Assembly (NCBI GenBank): GCA_003254885.1
Contig: QANT01003290.1
Span: forward strand, 1 to 20,558
Direction: 5' to 3'
DNA: 20,558 bases
From: Purshia tridentata
Taxonomy: Eukaryota > Streptophyta > Magnoliopsida > Rosales > Rosaceae
Each line of letters opens with the position of its first letter. Position 1 is the first letter of the stretch. This document shows, piece after piece, positions 1-8,615 of the stretch. Below the pieces are notes generated by a model, which worked only from the letters and a program-made list of their open reading frames with translations, made no database searches and had not been told where the DNA came from. Position numbers and translations under genes: made by a program.

Positions 1-130
1 CTCGCCGCCTGGGGTCGCCGGAAATGGCTGGAGCTACAAGCTCCAGTCGCGCGCAGGGGCAAGGAGAGATCGGGAGAGAGAAAAAGGGGCTGGGCGGCGT
101 CGGGAGGTGGCTGGGGAGGCTCCTCGGCGG

Positions 131-158
131 CGGGATGTGTCGCCNGGATGTGTCGCCG
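131..158. other. Ambiguous base N at 145 inside a short direct duplication
   Basis: A single N at 145 sits between two copies of GGATGTGTCGCC (about 133-144 and 146-157). The homologous place in the other family-B copy (about 3838-3855) has only one such unit. The duplication plus N looks like a gap-filling or consensus error rather than biology. Confidence 0.7.
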
Positions 159-260
159 GAGGGGCTGGGTCGGCCGGAGATGGTTGGGTGGTTGCGCAGG
201 GGAGAGACACTGAGGGGGGGCTGGGTTGCTGGCGTCTTCCCGTGGAGAGAGGGGAGAGAG

Positions 261-406
261 AGAAATAAAAAGAGGGGGGAAAATTTCCAGAATTTTCTAG
301 AAATTTAAACCCATTTCATCATAATTACAAGTTAGAAATAAAAAGGAGGGGGGAAATTTCCAGAATTTTTTGGAAATTTAAACCCATTTCAACATAATTA
401 CAAGTT
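261..406. repeat. 73-bp tandem duplication in family-B LTR
   Basis: Two adjacent 73-bp units (261-333 and 334-406) share AGAAATAAAAAG, a G-run, AATTTCCAGAATTTT, AAACCCATTTC and ATAATTACAAGTT. The family-B copy at 3940-4010 has only one unit, so the duplication arose in this copy or its source. Confidence 0.85.
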
Positions 407-741
407 TGCCCCTCACTTTGAACCTCCATATTTCTCAAACCGTAGCTCCAAACGACGCATGCTACGTGTCTACGAACTCGTGGAGTCGAGCTCTACGCAC
501 CAGTGTCAAAGTCAACTCTAAACCTCAAGTACTTTAAAAAGTCAACCTTGAGCTCCTTTATCACGTTCATAACTTTTTAATCGTAACTCTAAATAGCCCA
601 TGCCGCGTGTCTATGAACTCGTGAGCTCGAGACCTTCCTAACGGACCCAATGTCAAAGCTAAAATCTTGTTAGAACCAAAAGTCAACGTTGGGCCCTATT
701 ATCATTTACTTAGGAAGGTATGAGTCGTTACACTAACTTCT

Positions 742-746
742 CAAAT
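742..746. repeat. Target site duplication CAAAT, left copy
   Basis: CAAAT directly precedes the TG that starts solo LTR D at 747. The same five bases follow its terminal CA at 3630-3634. Confidence 0.85.
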
Positions 747-765
747 TGTAATATCCCTAAGAAAA

Positions 766-784
766 ATATATATATATATATATA
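766..784. repeat. (AT)n microsatellite
   Basis: An uninterrupted run of alternating A and T lies just inside the 5' end of LTR D. Confidence 0.9.
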
Positions 785-999
785 ATAAAATAAATTTAGT
801 TATGGGCTTTAGAATGGGCTAAGTACTTAACTTTGGATTACATTGTTTTAGCCGAAGTAAATGGATGTTTTAAGTGAGAAGCCCAACTAAATAAATAAAG
901 GAAAAGCATATGTATATAGACATATACATATATGTTTGATGACTAGATACTTGGAAGGCAACTTTTACACTTGGATGACTTAGTTTCTCATTGGTTTTG

Positions 1000-1097
1000 T
1001 GGTTTGTGTGTGAGCTAGTGATTGGTGAAAGGAAGGTGGTTTGTGTGTGAGTTTGTGATTGGTGAAAGAAAGTGAGGTGTGTGAGCTTGTGATTGGT
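1000..1097. repeat. Imperfect 37-40-bp tandem repeat, about 2.5 units
   Basis: The core GTTTGTGTGTGAG...GTGATTGGTGAAAG occurs at about 1000-1036 and 1037-1077, and a partial copy (TGTGTGAGCTTGTGATTGG) at 1078-1097. It lies upstream of the D TATA-like box, so it sits in the likely U3 region of the LTR. Confidence 0.8.
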
Positions 1098-1222
1098 TTT
1101 AAAAGGGTGAGTCACCACTAGTAGTGATTATAAGGCATGAGTCATAACTTAAGTAATGATAGTCATTCTAATGGCATAACTAGATGAGCTAACTAAATGG
1201 TTACTTGAACCAAGAAGTTGGC

Positions 1223-1230
1223 TATAAATA
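1223..1230 (+). promoter_or_regulatory. TATA-like box of LTR D
   Basis: TATAAATA is followed by GGGAGG, in the arrangement usual for a plant LTR promoter. Transcription would be expected to start roughly 30 bases downstream, just before the duplicated GATGAGCACTC segment. This is inferred from motif and position only. Confidence 0.55.
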
Positions 1231-1242
1231 GGGAGGTTATAT

Positions 1243-1580
1243 GAGTGATGAGCACTCTTAAGCAACTAAAGAAAGAAGGTTAGAGTTCAATTTTAAACTT
1301 TATCCTTCTTAGTTGTTTAAAAATGAGTGATGAGCACTCTTAAGCAACTAAAGAAAGGAGAGAAAGAAAGAAGGAGAGAAAGAAAGGAGAGAAAGAAAGA
1401 AGGAGAGAAAGAAAGGAGAGAAAGAAAGAAAGAAAGAAGGAGAGAAACAAAGAAAGAGAGAAAGAGAGAAGAGAGAAGAAAGAAGAGGGAGAGAGCTAGA
1501 GAAAAGGGCATGGAAGAAGAAATGAAAACTTAAGAAGGTTAGAGCTCAATTTTAAACTTTATCCTTCTTAGTTGTTTAAA
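1243..1580. repeat. Duplicated leader segment split by a purine-rich tract
   Basis: GAGTGATGAGCACTCTTAAG...AAAGAAAG occurs at about 1243-1275 and again from about 1323. The following block AGGTTAGAG.TCAATTTTAAAC...TTAGTTGTTTAAA occurs at about 1277-1322 and again at about 1535-1580. The first unit is compact (about 80 bp). In the second, a GA-only tract of roughly 170 bases (about 1346-1530, GAAAGAAGGAGA-like units) separates the two halves. The tract creates long lysine/glutamate-rich and leucine/serine-rich frames on the two strands that are not genes. Confidence 0.85.
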
Positions 1581-2909
1581 CTTTGATTAAACTAACATCT
1601 TTTAGTCATCTGTGGTTTTTCTTTAGGAATTCACAGGTTTTAGCCTCTATAGAACTCAAGAGGTTAGAAAGAAAGGTAAGCTCAAGGAACCCATGGAGAC
1701 ATAGGTGTTCTTATCAATTTTGTTAAATTTGAGTTTTAAACTTTCAACTACAAACCTTTGTTTTATGTTTTTAAATGAAAATAACTCTGAAATCATTTTA
1801 TTATAGTCCTAGAAACTTGTTTTGTGGTTTAAAATCGAAAGAAAATAAAAAACAAAGAAACTTGAAAAAATCTGGAAATTTTCTCAGAAAATTCACAGTT
1901 TTATATGGCTTCCTTTTGAGACTTATAACTAGAGTTTTAACCATCATTTTGAAAGATCTTTATATGTTTGTAAAGATGGTATTACAAGCTTTAAAACGAG
2001 TATAAGATTGCTAAATTTCATTAAGTTTTGAGGTATCAAAATGAGGTTGAAAGTTGAAGAAAAATCTGGAAATTTTCTGGAAAAGTGACAATTCGGGTAG
2101 CTTACTTTGTGGTCATTTATCTTGAGTTTTCTAGCTCCGTTTTAAACAAATTTTATATGGTTATAAAGAGGTGATGCAGATCTTTAAAACAAGTATAAGT
2201 TTACATAATTTAATGAAGGTTTGATAGCTTAAACGTTAAGCCAAAGTTGAGATAAAAACTAGAAAACATGGGCTGTCTTAAAGAAAATGTTGAATAGTCA
2301 CTAGCTAACAACCCCAGCGCATGGTCGTGCTTGTGGCTCTTTCCAGTAGAATTTTTGGCCCAATCTTGATTATTCTAACTATCTTTTTCGTTACAAGTCT
2401 AATAGTACTAATTTTAAGTCAATCGGATACCTATAAGTTAGATTCTCAGTTATTATACTCTTCTTAAGAAGAGAGTGAAAATAAACTTATATTGTATCTA
2501 AACTATAAAATATTGAATTGTTATAGACTCGGGCAGGTGGAAACCAACCGAGAGAGAACCCTTCAAGAAATTAAGGTAGGTCGTCCCCAATGACTGGACT
2601 ACATATTTATAGATATATTATTCCTTGGTATACTCTTTGTGTGATATATTCTATTTTATCCAATCCAAACTGTTCTCATTCTTGTCAGTCCAATTATTAT
2701 GGTTATTCTCTTATTATTTTTATTATTGTTTATAAAATAAATGGTGAAGTTATGGCTTGATATTTTTATCATTTATCATTATCATAATATTGAAGATATA
2801 TTTGTGGGCATGACTATTTAATTTTCATTACTAATTATGACATTACATGCATAATCAAAAGTGCATGAGACAAGTGTGGTTTTGAACAGTGTTAAGAAAA
2901 CGATTAATT

Positions 2910-3009
2910 GAGACACCGAGGAGAAAGGGAGATATACTCGGTGGTCTTGTGATTTATTAGAGACACTCAGGAGAAAGGGAGATGTACCTGGTGATCTCAT
3001 GATTGTTAA
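2910..3009. repeat. 50-bp tandem duplication in LTR D
   Basis: Units 2910-2959 and 2960-3009 both start GAGACAC, share AGGAGAAAGGGAGAT and end near TGATT.TTA. They differ by a modest number of substitutions, so the duplication is not very recent. Confidence 0.85.
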
Positions 3010-3280
3010 AGGAAAAGTGGAAAGAACAATATTTAAAATATTTGGGGCTAAGAGACGGACGGGTGTTGGCTCATACATGGGACATTCGGGGCCACAGTGG
3101 TAAGATGCACGGTATGGGATATGTAGGCCTTTTTGTCTTGTGTGTGTGTTAACGGGAGTAGATAAGGAGTGAATACATGCATTGTTCATCTTTGCATGCA
3201 TGATTGACAGTGATTATTTACTATTTTATTAAATATTGATCAAGTGTAATGGTTATCCATGAGGAACTAAAAGTCCCTAC

Positions 3281-3322
3281 TGAGCTTTAAAAGCTCACTC
3301 TGTTAACAAACTTGTGCAGGTG
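3281..3322 (+). other. TGAG...CTCA palindrome followed by CAGGTG, near 3' end of LTR D
   Basis: TGAGCTTTAAAAGCTCA (3281-3297) is a near-perfect palindrome. About 20 bases on is TTGTGCAGGTG (CAG at 3317-3319), which looks like a splice acceptor. The same order of hairpin, T-rich stretch and CAGGTG is present in family A at 16757-16803. The role is unknown. Confidence 0.6.
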
Positions 3323-3544
3323 CTAATTTCAAAAAGGGACATCAAGTGGTGCCTAGGAAATTGCTGCGCTTATTATTTTACTATTAGTAGCAAATAAATG
3401 TAAATCAACAATCAATTACCCTGTAATTTGGAACCTACCTACTCTGATATAAAGTAATAGTTTACTTTGACTTGTTTAAGAAGTTCATTTTAATTTCCAA
3501 GCCAAATTAATTTAATCTACGCTAGTATATATCACATTTTGGTT

Positions 3545-3564
3545 GAAGTAAATTAATTTACTTC
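3545..3564. repeat. Perfect 20-bp palindrome in LTR D
   Basis: GAAGTAAATT is directly followed by its exact reverse complement. A second, imperfect inverted repeat (AAATCT...AGATTT) lies at 3586-3618 next to the LTR end. Confidence 0.85.
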
Positions 3565-3629
3565 GATCAGGATGTGCTCCACCCCTAAATCTGAGATATA
3601 TAGGTATATTTTAGATTTGGGGCGTGACA

Positions 3630-3634
3630 CAAAT
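3630..3634. repeat. Target site duplication CAAAT, right copy
   Basis: The five bases immediately after the terminal CA of LTR D are identical to 742-746. Confidence 0.85.
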
Positions 3635-4330
3635 ACTCAAAATTAAACCACCAAATTAGAGAGAAATAAAGCCTAGAGTGAGGGGAAGAAAACCCACCTA
3701 AAATAGAGAGAATGAGCACCGGAAAACTGGCCGGAATTGGAGGAAAGGACCGGCGACAATGCCAGCTTCCCAAGCTGGTCTCGTCACGCGCAAAGGTTGG
3801 GTTGGCTGGAGGAGCAGTTGGGGAGGCTCGTCGGCGGCTGGAGGTGTCGTCGGAGGGGGTTGGGTGGTCGCGTGAAGTGGAGAGGGGAGGAGAAGAAGAT
3901 GGCTTACGGGTCTGGGGGGATCTGCGCTTGGGGAAGAAATAAGAAGGAGAGAGAAATTTCTGGAGTTTTCTAGAAATTTAAACCCATTTTAACATAATTA
4001 CAAGTTTGCCCCTATCTTCACACATCCATATTTCTCAAACCGTAGCTCCAAACAACGCATGCTACGTGTCTACGAACTCGTGGGGTCGAGCTCTACGCAA
4101 CAACTCAAAGTCAAATCTAAAATCCGAGCAATTTAAAAGTCAACTTTTGGGTCCCTTAACACGTTTCTAACTTTCTAACCGTAACTCTAAACGACCCATG
4201 CCGCATGTCAACAAACTCGTGAGCTCAAGACCTTCCTAACGGACCCAAGGTCAAAGATAAAATCTCACTCAAAACAAAAGTCAAGTATGGGCCCTATTAA
4301 CATTCACTTAGGAAGGTCCAGGCCATTACA
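3635..4330 (-). mobile_element. Family-B gypsy-type LTR, truncated 5' part
   Basis: On the minus strand this starts at 4330 with TGTAATGGCCTGG and keeps the family-B landmarks: CTTCCTAAGTGAATG, the CGAGCTC and GTAGACACG blocks, the A/T-rich CCAGAAA stretch, then a CT- and GC-rich leader ending CCGGCCAGTTTTCCGG and AGGTGGGTTT. The plus-strand copy at 16810 has the equivalent CCGGCCAGTTTTCTGG and AGGTGGGTTT at about 17438-17484. About 700 bp in, the LTR breaks off. After removing D, the next minus-strand sequence is the start of another family-B copy at 732, so the copy was interrupted by that insertion and its remainder lies outside the window. Its start abuts family-A sequence at 4331. The frames at 3712-3973 are antisense shadows of the leader. 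Confidence 0.7.
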
Positions 4331-4715
4331 ACTATGAGATAAAACTTAGTGAGTGGAGAAAAAAATAATTTAAACACTTCCTTTTTTCAACATAAATATA
4401 TTAACATAGAACTTGTCTTTCGAATTCCCCAGTTTTAAAACCAATTCGCAAAATCATAATATCAAACCACCAATCCCGGGTCCCACCCGTCATAAATTCA
4501 AAACCTTTATAATTATACAATGTATAATTTCAGAAAAACTAGATATGCATATACGGTTCCAAATATTTACAACAGTTAAAACATTAAAAATAAATAGTAG
4601 CAGCACAAGACATTTACCAATATATCAAAATACTTAAAACTCACACCGTAGTACCTATAAACTCTCTATCAATACGTACACATGGGCCAAGTACGTGTAC
4701 ATAGATTTGGATAAC

Positions 4716-4870
4716 CTTTATCAATACACGAACACACAATGGTTCGCATAGATTCCCAACTTTATCAATACGTAAACACACAATGGTTCACTTAGATTCC
4801 AACTTTATCAATACGCGAACACACAATTGTTCGCATAGATTCCAACTTTATCAATACACGCATAGATAGT
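4716..4870. repeat. 43-44-bp minisatellite, about 3.5 units, in family-A LTR
   Basis: The unit CTTTATCAATACRCGAACAC...TTCGCATAGATTCCAA is repeated at 4716-4759, 4760-4802 and 4803-4845, and then partially from 4846. The plus-strand family-A copy (about 16330-16395) has roughly one to one and a half units, so copy number differs between the two LTRs. Confidence 0.85.
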
Positions 4871-5897
4871 GCACCAGGACACACAGCCCAAAGCCTAAAT
4901 GTGTGAACCGATGGATCCCAAAGACCTATAACCAGCCATTTACCCTCAGCTACTGTCCAGTGGTTTAAAAATCATAAACCAATATCTCCATAAACATATT
5001 ACATATACATTCTCCAAATACCACAAGATAAATATTTGCAAATAAAAGAATTATCCAACCAAACCACAATTTCAATAGAAACTTAAATAAAGTTAAAGCA
5101 ATCTTAAAACATTTAAAAGACAAACTTTGAAACTAAAAATCCACTCACAAACTTGGCGAGCAAAACGTAAGCCTTGCCGATCACCCAACTAGCGGCCAAC
5201 ACCCAAAAACGTCCTCGAAAACACTCTCGATCGTCCTGTACAAATACGTAAGGTCCAAATTGGTTCCCAAAAGCCTTAAAATAAGGAAAAGAGCATTTTT
5301 GGTCATTGGCCGGTCCAGCACCGCATCACGTGGCTCTGCCGGTGGCGGTCAATGGCGGTGGCCATCGGAAAGTTGACTTTTTAGGCGACCAACCCAGAAA
5401 ATAAAATTGACCATACCAAATCGACTAGCTCAACGAGAGGAACAACTTTGTCAACTGGGCCGAGTCTAAAAAGTGGTTGGAAGTGGCTGGAAAACCCTAA
5501 TTTACGTTCAAAATTTCTATCCGCAATCTGAAAATTCAAACCTACAAGAAAAATTGCAAATCATATATAGTTGGAAAATTTGAAACATGAGGATTTCAGA
5601 AAGGTAAGAATCGAACAAAACCGAGTTTGACGAAGTTGGAATTTGGATTTAAAACTCACAGTAGCTTAAACTTCCAGGGCTCGATTTGTCGTCTACAGTG
5701 GTCTAATTAGGACGATTTGGATATTAATGGAAAGAGGACAAAGAGACAAACAAAACCCGACCAACTTGATGTCCAGAAGATGCTGCAAGCACCCCCATGC
5801 ACGGCCGGAAAGTTCGACGGCAATTCTGATCGCCCAAACACTGTACACGCGTAATTTTGTGTAATTTTGATTTTTTGAAAAATGAAATTATTTTTCC

Positions 5898-5905
5898 TAT
5901 TTATA
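5898..5905 (-). promoter_or_regulatory. TATA-like box of minus-strand LTR A
   Basis: The plus strand reads TATTTATA, which is TATAAATA on the minus strand, followed by GG and an A/T-rich stretch. It is at the same relative place as 15295-15302 in the plus copy, about 250 bp from the LTR start. Conservation in two diverged copies supports it as the LTR promoter, but there is no expression evidence. Confidence 0.5.
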
Positions 5906-6152
5906 TTTTCCTCTCCAAATTTCAAACGTGCATACCTCTTAAATCGTAACTCCAAATTACGAGCCGTTTCTTTCTACGTGCTCGTGAGGTTGAGCTCTAA
6001 GCAACATATAAAAAATTTGGGCCGAAACACCCTTTTAAAAATATACGTCCCTTGCAAAACCAAAACTTCCCTAAGTGAGGGCAAATTGGTAAATTCACCC
6101 CAAAGATTTTAAATGGCGATCCAACAAGGAAATCTAGGGATGGGTTGTAACA

Positions 6153-6546
6153 AGTGGTGTGTTTTCAATGTGGCCAGTCGGGCCATTATAAGAATGAGTG
6201 CCCCACTCCAGCTGTGAGCAACACTACTAGAGTATGTTTTCATTGTGGTCAACAGGGTCATTACAAGATGGAGTGCTCGCAGTTAGTTCCAGGTGACTCT
6301 GGGAATGTTGGGTCAGCAGTTCAAACAGGTCAGACTGTCCGTCAAGGGAAAAGGCACACTTAGGTAGCGGGTGGTGTAGCTAGTAGCAGACAAGTAGCTA
6401 GTCAGGCTGACACTAGTGGAAGTCAATAGAGGGGACGACCTGGACGCCCTTCGGCTCAAGGCAGAGCGTTCGGCATAACTCAGCAGGAGGCTCAAGCTTC
6501 ACCAGATGTTATCTCAAGTATCTTTAATGTTCAATTTCGAGGATGA
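6153..6546 (+). pseudogene. gag: Broken Gag C-terminus with two CCHC zinc knuckles, Ty3/gypsy
   Basis: Gag nucleocapsid packages element RNA. Here only its tail remains. Two zinc knuckles of the form C-x2-C-x4-H-x4-C are clear: CFQCGQSGHYKNEC (6160-6201) and CFHCGQQGHYKMEC (6235-6276). In-frame stops follow at 6361-6363 and 6427-6429. Between and after them the frame still reads a basic Gly/Arg stretch and TQQEAQASPDV, a segment I recognise from the Gag-protease junction of plant gypsy elements. The frame then jumps straight into the element's 3' tail (ATTTCGAGGATGAAATTTCC, from about 6533) and stops at 6544-6546. Protease, reverse transcriptase, RNase H and integrase are therefore missing. 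The 5' end is cut by the minus-strand LTR at 6152. No start codon is present, and the fragment cannot make a working protein. Confidence 0.85.
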
Positions 6547-6579
6547 AATTTCCTTAACGGGGTTATGTTGTTATGACCC
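6525..6579 (+). other. Gypsy element 3' tail, polypurine-like tract and LTR start (first copy)
   Basis: CAATTTCGAGGATGAAATTTCC, then CTTAACGGGG and TGTTATGACCC starting at 6569, match the layout at 15015-15060. This is the usual 3' end of plant chromovirus-like gypsy internal regions (from memory). The LTR start is cut after 11 bases by E0 and resumes at 14956 for only about seven more recognisable bases. Confidence 0.75.
6575..6579. repeat. Target site duplication GACCC of solo LTR E0, left copy
   Basis: GACCC precedes the E0 start at 6580. AACCC follows the E0 end at 14951-14955, one G/A difference, fitting an old insertion. Confidence 0.75.
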
Positions 6580-6847
6580 TGTTAAGTGCTCAATTTACAC
6601 TATTTTTACATACTGACTCCTTAACCTAGAGTGCAAACATTTTTGTGTTTTTTTTTTTAGTTTTGTATTTTGTAGGTCAAATGAAGCAATTATGAAGAAA
6701 GAAGCCAAAAGAACCAAAATTGGACAATTCCTGATCAAACTAGGAAAACTGAAGAAATCTTGATGGAATTAGGAAAGTGAAAATCCTACTCAAACAAAGA
6801 ATAGTAGCCAGACCAGGAAAACCATCAATGTCCAGGGCCAGAAATGA

Positions 6848-6918
6848 GAAATCCTAGTTGGACTAAGAAAGGGAAATCCTAGTTGGACATGATGGTAAAA
6901 GTGAAATCCTAATTGGAT
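6848..6918. repeat. Three copies of GAAATCCTARTTGGAY in E0
   Basis: Copies lie at 6848-6863, 6873-6888 and 6903-6918, spaced about 25-30 bp. The E1 LTRs have a single equivalent copy (about 8906-8921 and 12954-12970), so E0 or its source expanded this motif, or E1 lost copies. Confidence 0.75.
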
Positions 6919-7451
6919 AAGGTTTCCTAGTGGGACTAGGAAATGCATGGTCAAAGTCAAAGGTTCTAGAAGCTTCTACAAGTGACTGGGCCTCAAGACA
7001 AGCAAGCAAGAAGAGATTGGGCCAAGTCCAAGTCCACATTCAAGAGCCCATGCGCCTATTCCTTGCATTAGAAGACTTTCCCAATGCTGGAATTCTAGTA
7101 TGGAAGGAAGATCTTGGAAGACTCAATTAAAGATCTCAAGGAGTCCTTAACTTGCAAGGAAGTCAAAATCCTAGAAATATGAGCAGCAATTTCGACAGCA
7201 GTTCTGTATTTCTCTAGATTAAATCAAATATCAAGCCATATATCATTGGAAAGATACAGATGTTACTTCGCAGGGAATTTTACGAACTCGATTCTAATAC
7301 TCCTAGCTCAAGATATAGCAATTTTAGTGAAGGTAGCACAACACTTCCGCGATCAGAAAAAGGCTACTCGTCCAAAATAGCCCAAGGCCCATTCATGGAG
7401 TGCAAGTAAACCCTTTCCTACACTATCAAGGATTCTCCACCTCCTCTCCAC

Positions 7452-7459
7452 TATATAAA
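7452..7459 (+). promoter_or_regulatory. TATA-like box of LTR E0
   Basis: TATATAAA lies in the block CTCTCCACTATATAA.GACCTCTC, conserved in all three E-family LTRs. A GA-rich leader and the CTAGCTTGTTGCCCTAG block follow about 50-130 bp downstream, as expected for U3/R. The assignment rests on motif and conservation only. Confidence 0.6.
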
Positions 7460-8275
7460 GACCTCTCTACCTCATTATTCTACACATCAGATCAACCAAA
7501 AACATCAGACATCTTCAGAGAAAGAGAGAGAGAGGGAGCCACAAGGGTGAAGCTTTAGGGGTTGGGCGCAAGCTTCCTAGCTTGTTGCCCTAGCCCTAGC
7601 CACAAGTTCCTAGGCTTTTCTCAAGCCTAGCCGCCGCCTCCTCCTTGGGTTTTTCTTGTTTTTTTTCTTTTGTTTTATTTAGTTGATTTCTTTTACACAC
7701 TTGGACACTTGTTCATACCTACTTGGAATTCATATGCTTGTAAGCTTTGAGAGAGAAAGAGAGGGTAGTGCCGCAAGTTGCCAAGCCAAGAGGTAGTGCT
7801 GTTTTTCTTAGAGTGCCAAATACAAGGAGAAGCGACGCCCACCTTGCTGCCCAAGCCTTGCCGACAACAAGGAGGCATCTCCAGCATAGCCGCACATGGT
7901 CTTGCCATTGGAGTGACCTTCTTGTGACCTTCTTCTTCCTTATTCATGCCTTCAAGTTATTTTTAGTTATTAATTGAGATTATGAACATGGATTGGCAGT
8001 TTATATATTTATTTAATCCTTTTACTTTCATGTTCAAGTCTTAATTACTTTCATGCATTGTTGAGTTTATGATGAAGCCTCTAGCATGTGATCAATGTTT
8101 ATTTATGGTTCTTGTAGTTCATGATGATGGTACTTACATAAAATTCTATTATTTGTTAGAATGGCATTATGTGTAGATTATTTTAAGATTGGCTACCTTA
8201 GGGATGAAGCATCTAGTGATTGTTAGAAAATTGAATAATCTCAAAAGGATGATAATTTTAGAAGTAACAAGCAAT

Positions 8276-8499
8276 CAATTAAGAAATGGTTGTGATAATA
8301 GTATTCATAGATGGCGTAGTGTACATTACGTTGGATAGATGGTCTATGTGTTTGTTATCTTCACAAATCCTAATGACTCTTGCATGGCAATTAAGAAGTG
8401 GTTGTGATAATAGTATTCATAGATGGCGTAGTGTACATTACGTTGGATAGATGGTCTATGTGTTTGTCATCTTCACAAATCCTAATGACTCTTGCATGG
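8276..8499. repeat. 112-bp tandem duplication in E0
   Basis: Units 8276-8387 and 8388-8499 are the same length and differ at only two visible positions (AAGAAATGG/AAGAAGTGG and TTGTTATC/TTGTCATC). The E1 LTRs carry the homologous segment once. The high identity makes this much younger than the E0 insertion itself. Confidence 0.95.
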
Positions 8500-8610
8500 G
8501 TGATTGGCCAAGCTTGTCTAGGAACATGCAAGTTAACTTGCTAGGGCAGGTTTAAGAAACTTCTAGTATATGCATAAGGAGAATATAACACCAAAAGGAA
8601 ATAGCCAAAG

Positions 8611-8615
8611 CTTTT
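8611..8615. repeat. Target site duplication CTTTT of E1, left copy
   Basis: CTTTT precedes the E1 TG at 8616 and is repeated exactly at 14590-14594. Confidence 0.9.

Larger units (their letters stand above)
1..732 (-). mobile_element. Family-B gypsy-type LTR, 5' part, truncated by window edge
   Basis: Read on the minus strand, this begins at 732 with TGTAACGACTCATACC and continues to the window edge. It matches the minus-strand block 3635-4330 closely along its length. Shared landmarks include the CTTCCTAAGT stretch just after the start, the GTAGACACG and CGAGCTC blocks, and a GC-rich, CT-rich leader (1-250) that in plus orientation resembles an untranslated leader. The plus-strand block 16810-17500 is a more distant relative. 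Start motif and length suit a Ty3/gypsy LTR, probably chromovirus-like (family knowledge from memory). No coding capacity is seen; open frames in 24-308 are antisense shadows of the GC-rich leader. In the minus direction it lies immediately downstream of, and apparently inside, the family-B copy at 3635-4330, so it probably inserted into that copy. Confidence 0.7.
747..3629 (+). mobile_element. Solo LTR 'D', 2883 bp, gypsy-type
   Basis: This starts TGTAATATCCCTAAG and ends TTTGGGGCGTGACA, so the termini form an imperfect inverted repeat beginning TG and ending CA. It is bounded on both sides by a perfect 5-bp duplication, CAAAT. No priming site, polypurine tract or reverse-transcriptase-like frame is seen, so it fits a solo LTR left by LTR-LTR recombination. 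Inside are a TATA-like box at 1223-1230, a purine-rich low-complexity tract at 1346-1530, several small tandem duplications, and near the 3' end a TGAG/CTCA palindrome followed by CAGGTG, a module it shares with family A. It interrupts family-B sequence. Open frames inside (870-1118, 1317-1533, 1775-2005, 2818-3201) are low-complexity or show no recognisable domain. Confidence 0.85.
4331..6152 (-). mobile_element. Family-A gypsy-type LTR, minus strand, 3' end truncated
   Basis: On the minus strand this begins at 6152 with TGTTACAACCCATCCC and runs about 1.8 kb to 4331. It aligns end to end with the plus-strand copy 15050-16780, sharing the GGGACGTATATTTTTAAAAG block, the TATAAATAGG box, the ACGACAAATCGAGCC block, CACGTATTTGTA, and the CACACA...GGCTTT...GTGTG hairpin region. 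Over 4413-4634 I count 17 substitutions in 222 aligned bases and no indels; other parts look more diverged. It ends just after the hairpin TAAGTTTTATCTCA, where family-B sequence starts, so roughly the last 40 bp seen in the plus copy are missing. Its head touches the broken Gag fragment at 6153. It may be a separate LTR inserted into that remnant or the product of an inversion. The frames at 4413-4637 and 5707-6112 are not genes. Confidence 0.75.
6580..8615 (+). mobile_element. Solo LTR 'E0', left part (interrupted by E1)
   Basis: This starts TGTTAAGTGCTCAATTTACAC, nearly the same as the E1 LTR starts at 8616 and 12682, and follows them through the AAACTAGGAAAACTGAAG block, the CCAAGGCCCATTC block, the TATATAA promoter and the CCTAGCTTGTTGCCCTAG leader. 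From about 7660 to 8600 the similarity is lower but still visible, e.g. GGTCTATGTGTTTG and AATGACTCTTGCATGG. Its end is found at 14595-14950 on the far side of E1; together the parts make about 2392 bp. It is flanked by GACCC/AACCC. No internal region is present, so it is a solo LTR. It is longer than the E1 LTRs partly because of a 112-bp tandem duplication. Frames at 6930-7130 and 7693-7977 are not genes. Confidence 0.85.

Noticed and set aside
1317..1533. Lys/Glu-rich frame on plus and Leu/Ser/Phe-rich frame on minus
   Set aside because: Both are read from the pure GA tract and are low-complexity artefacts.
2818..3201. 127-codon minus-strand frame, the longest in the window
   Set aside because: It lies wholly within solo LTR D, spans a 50-bp tandem duplication, and shows no recognisable domain or signal peptide.
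4413..4637. A 74-codon frame antisense to LTR A that recurs, without indels, at 16471-16695 in the other A LTR
   Set aside because: I compared the two copies codon by codon. Of 17 base differences, 13 change the residue and 4 are silent, about what neutral drift gives. Both begin with TTG rather than ATG. No domain is recognisable. The shared frame reflects copy homology, not selection on a protein.
4716..4870. CRISPR-like regular repeat array
   Set aside because: Units are directly adjacent with no unique spacers, in a plant LTR; it is a minisatellite.
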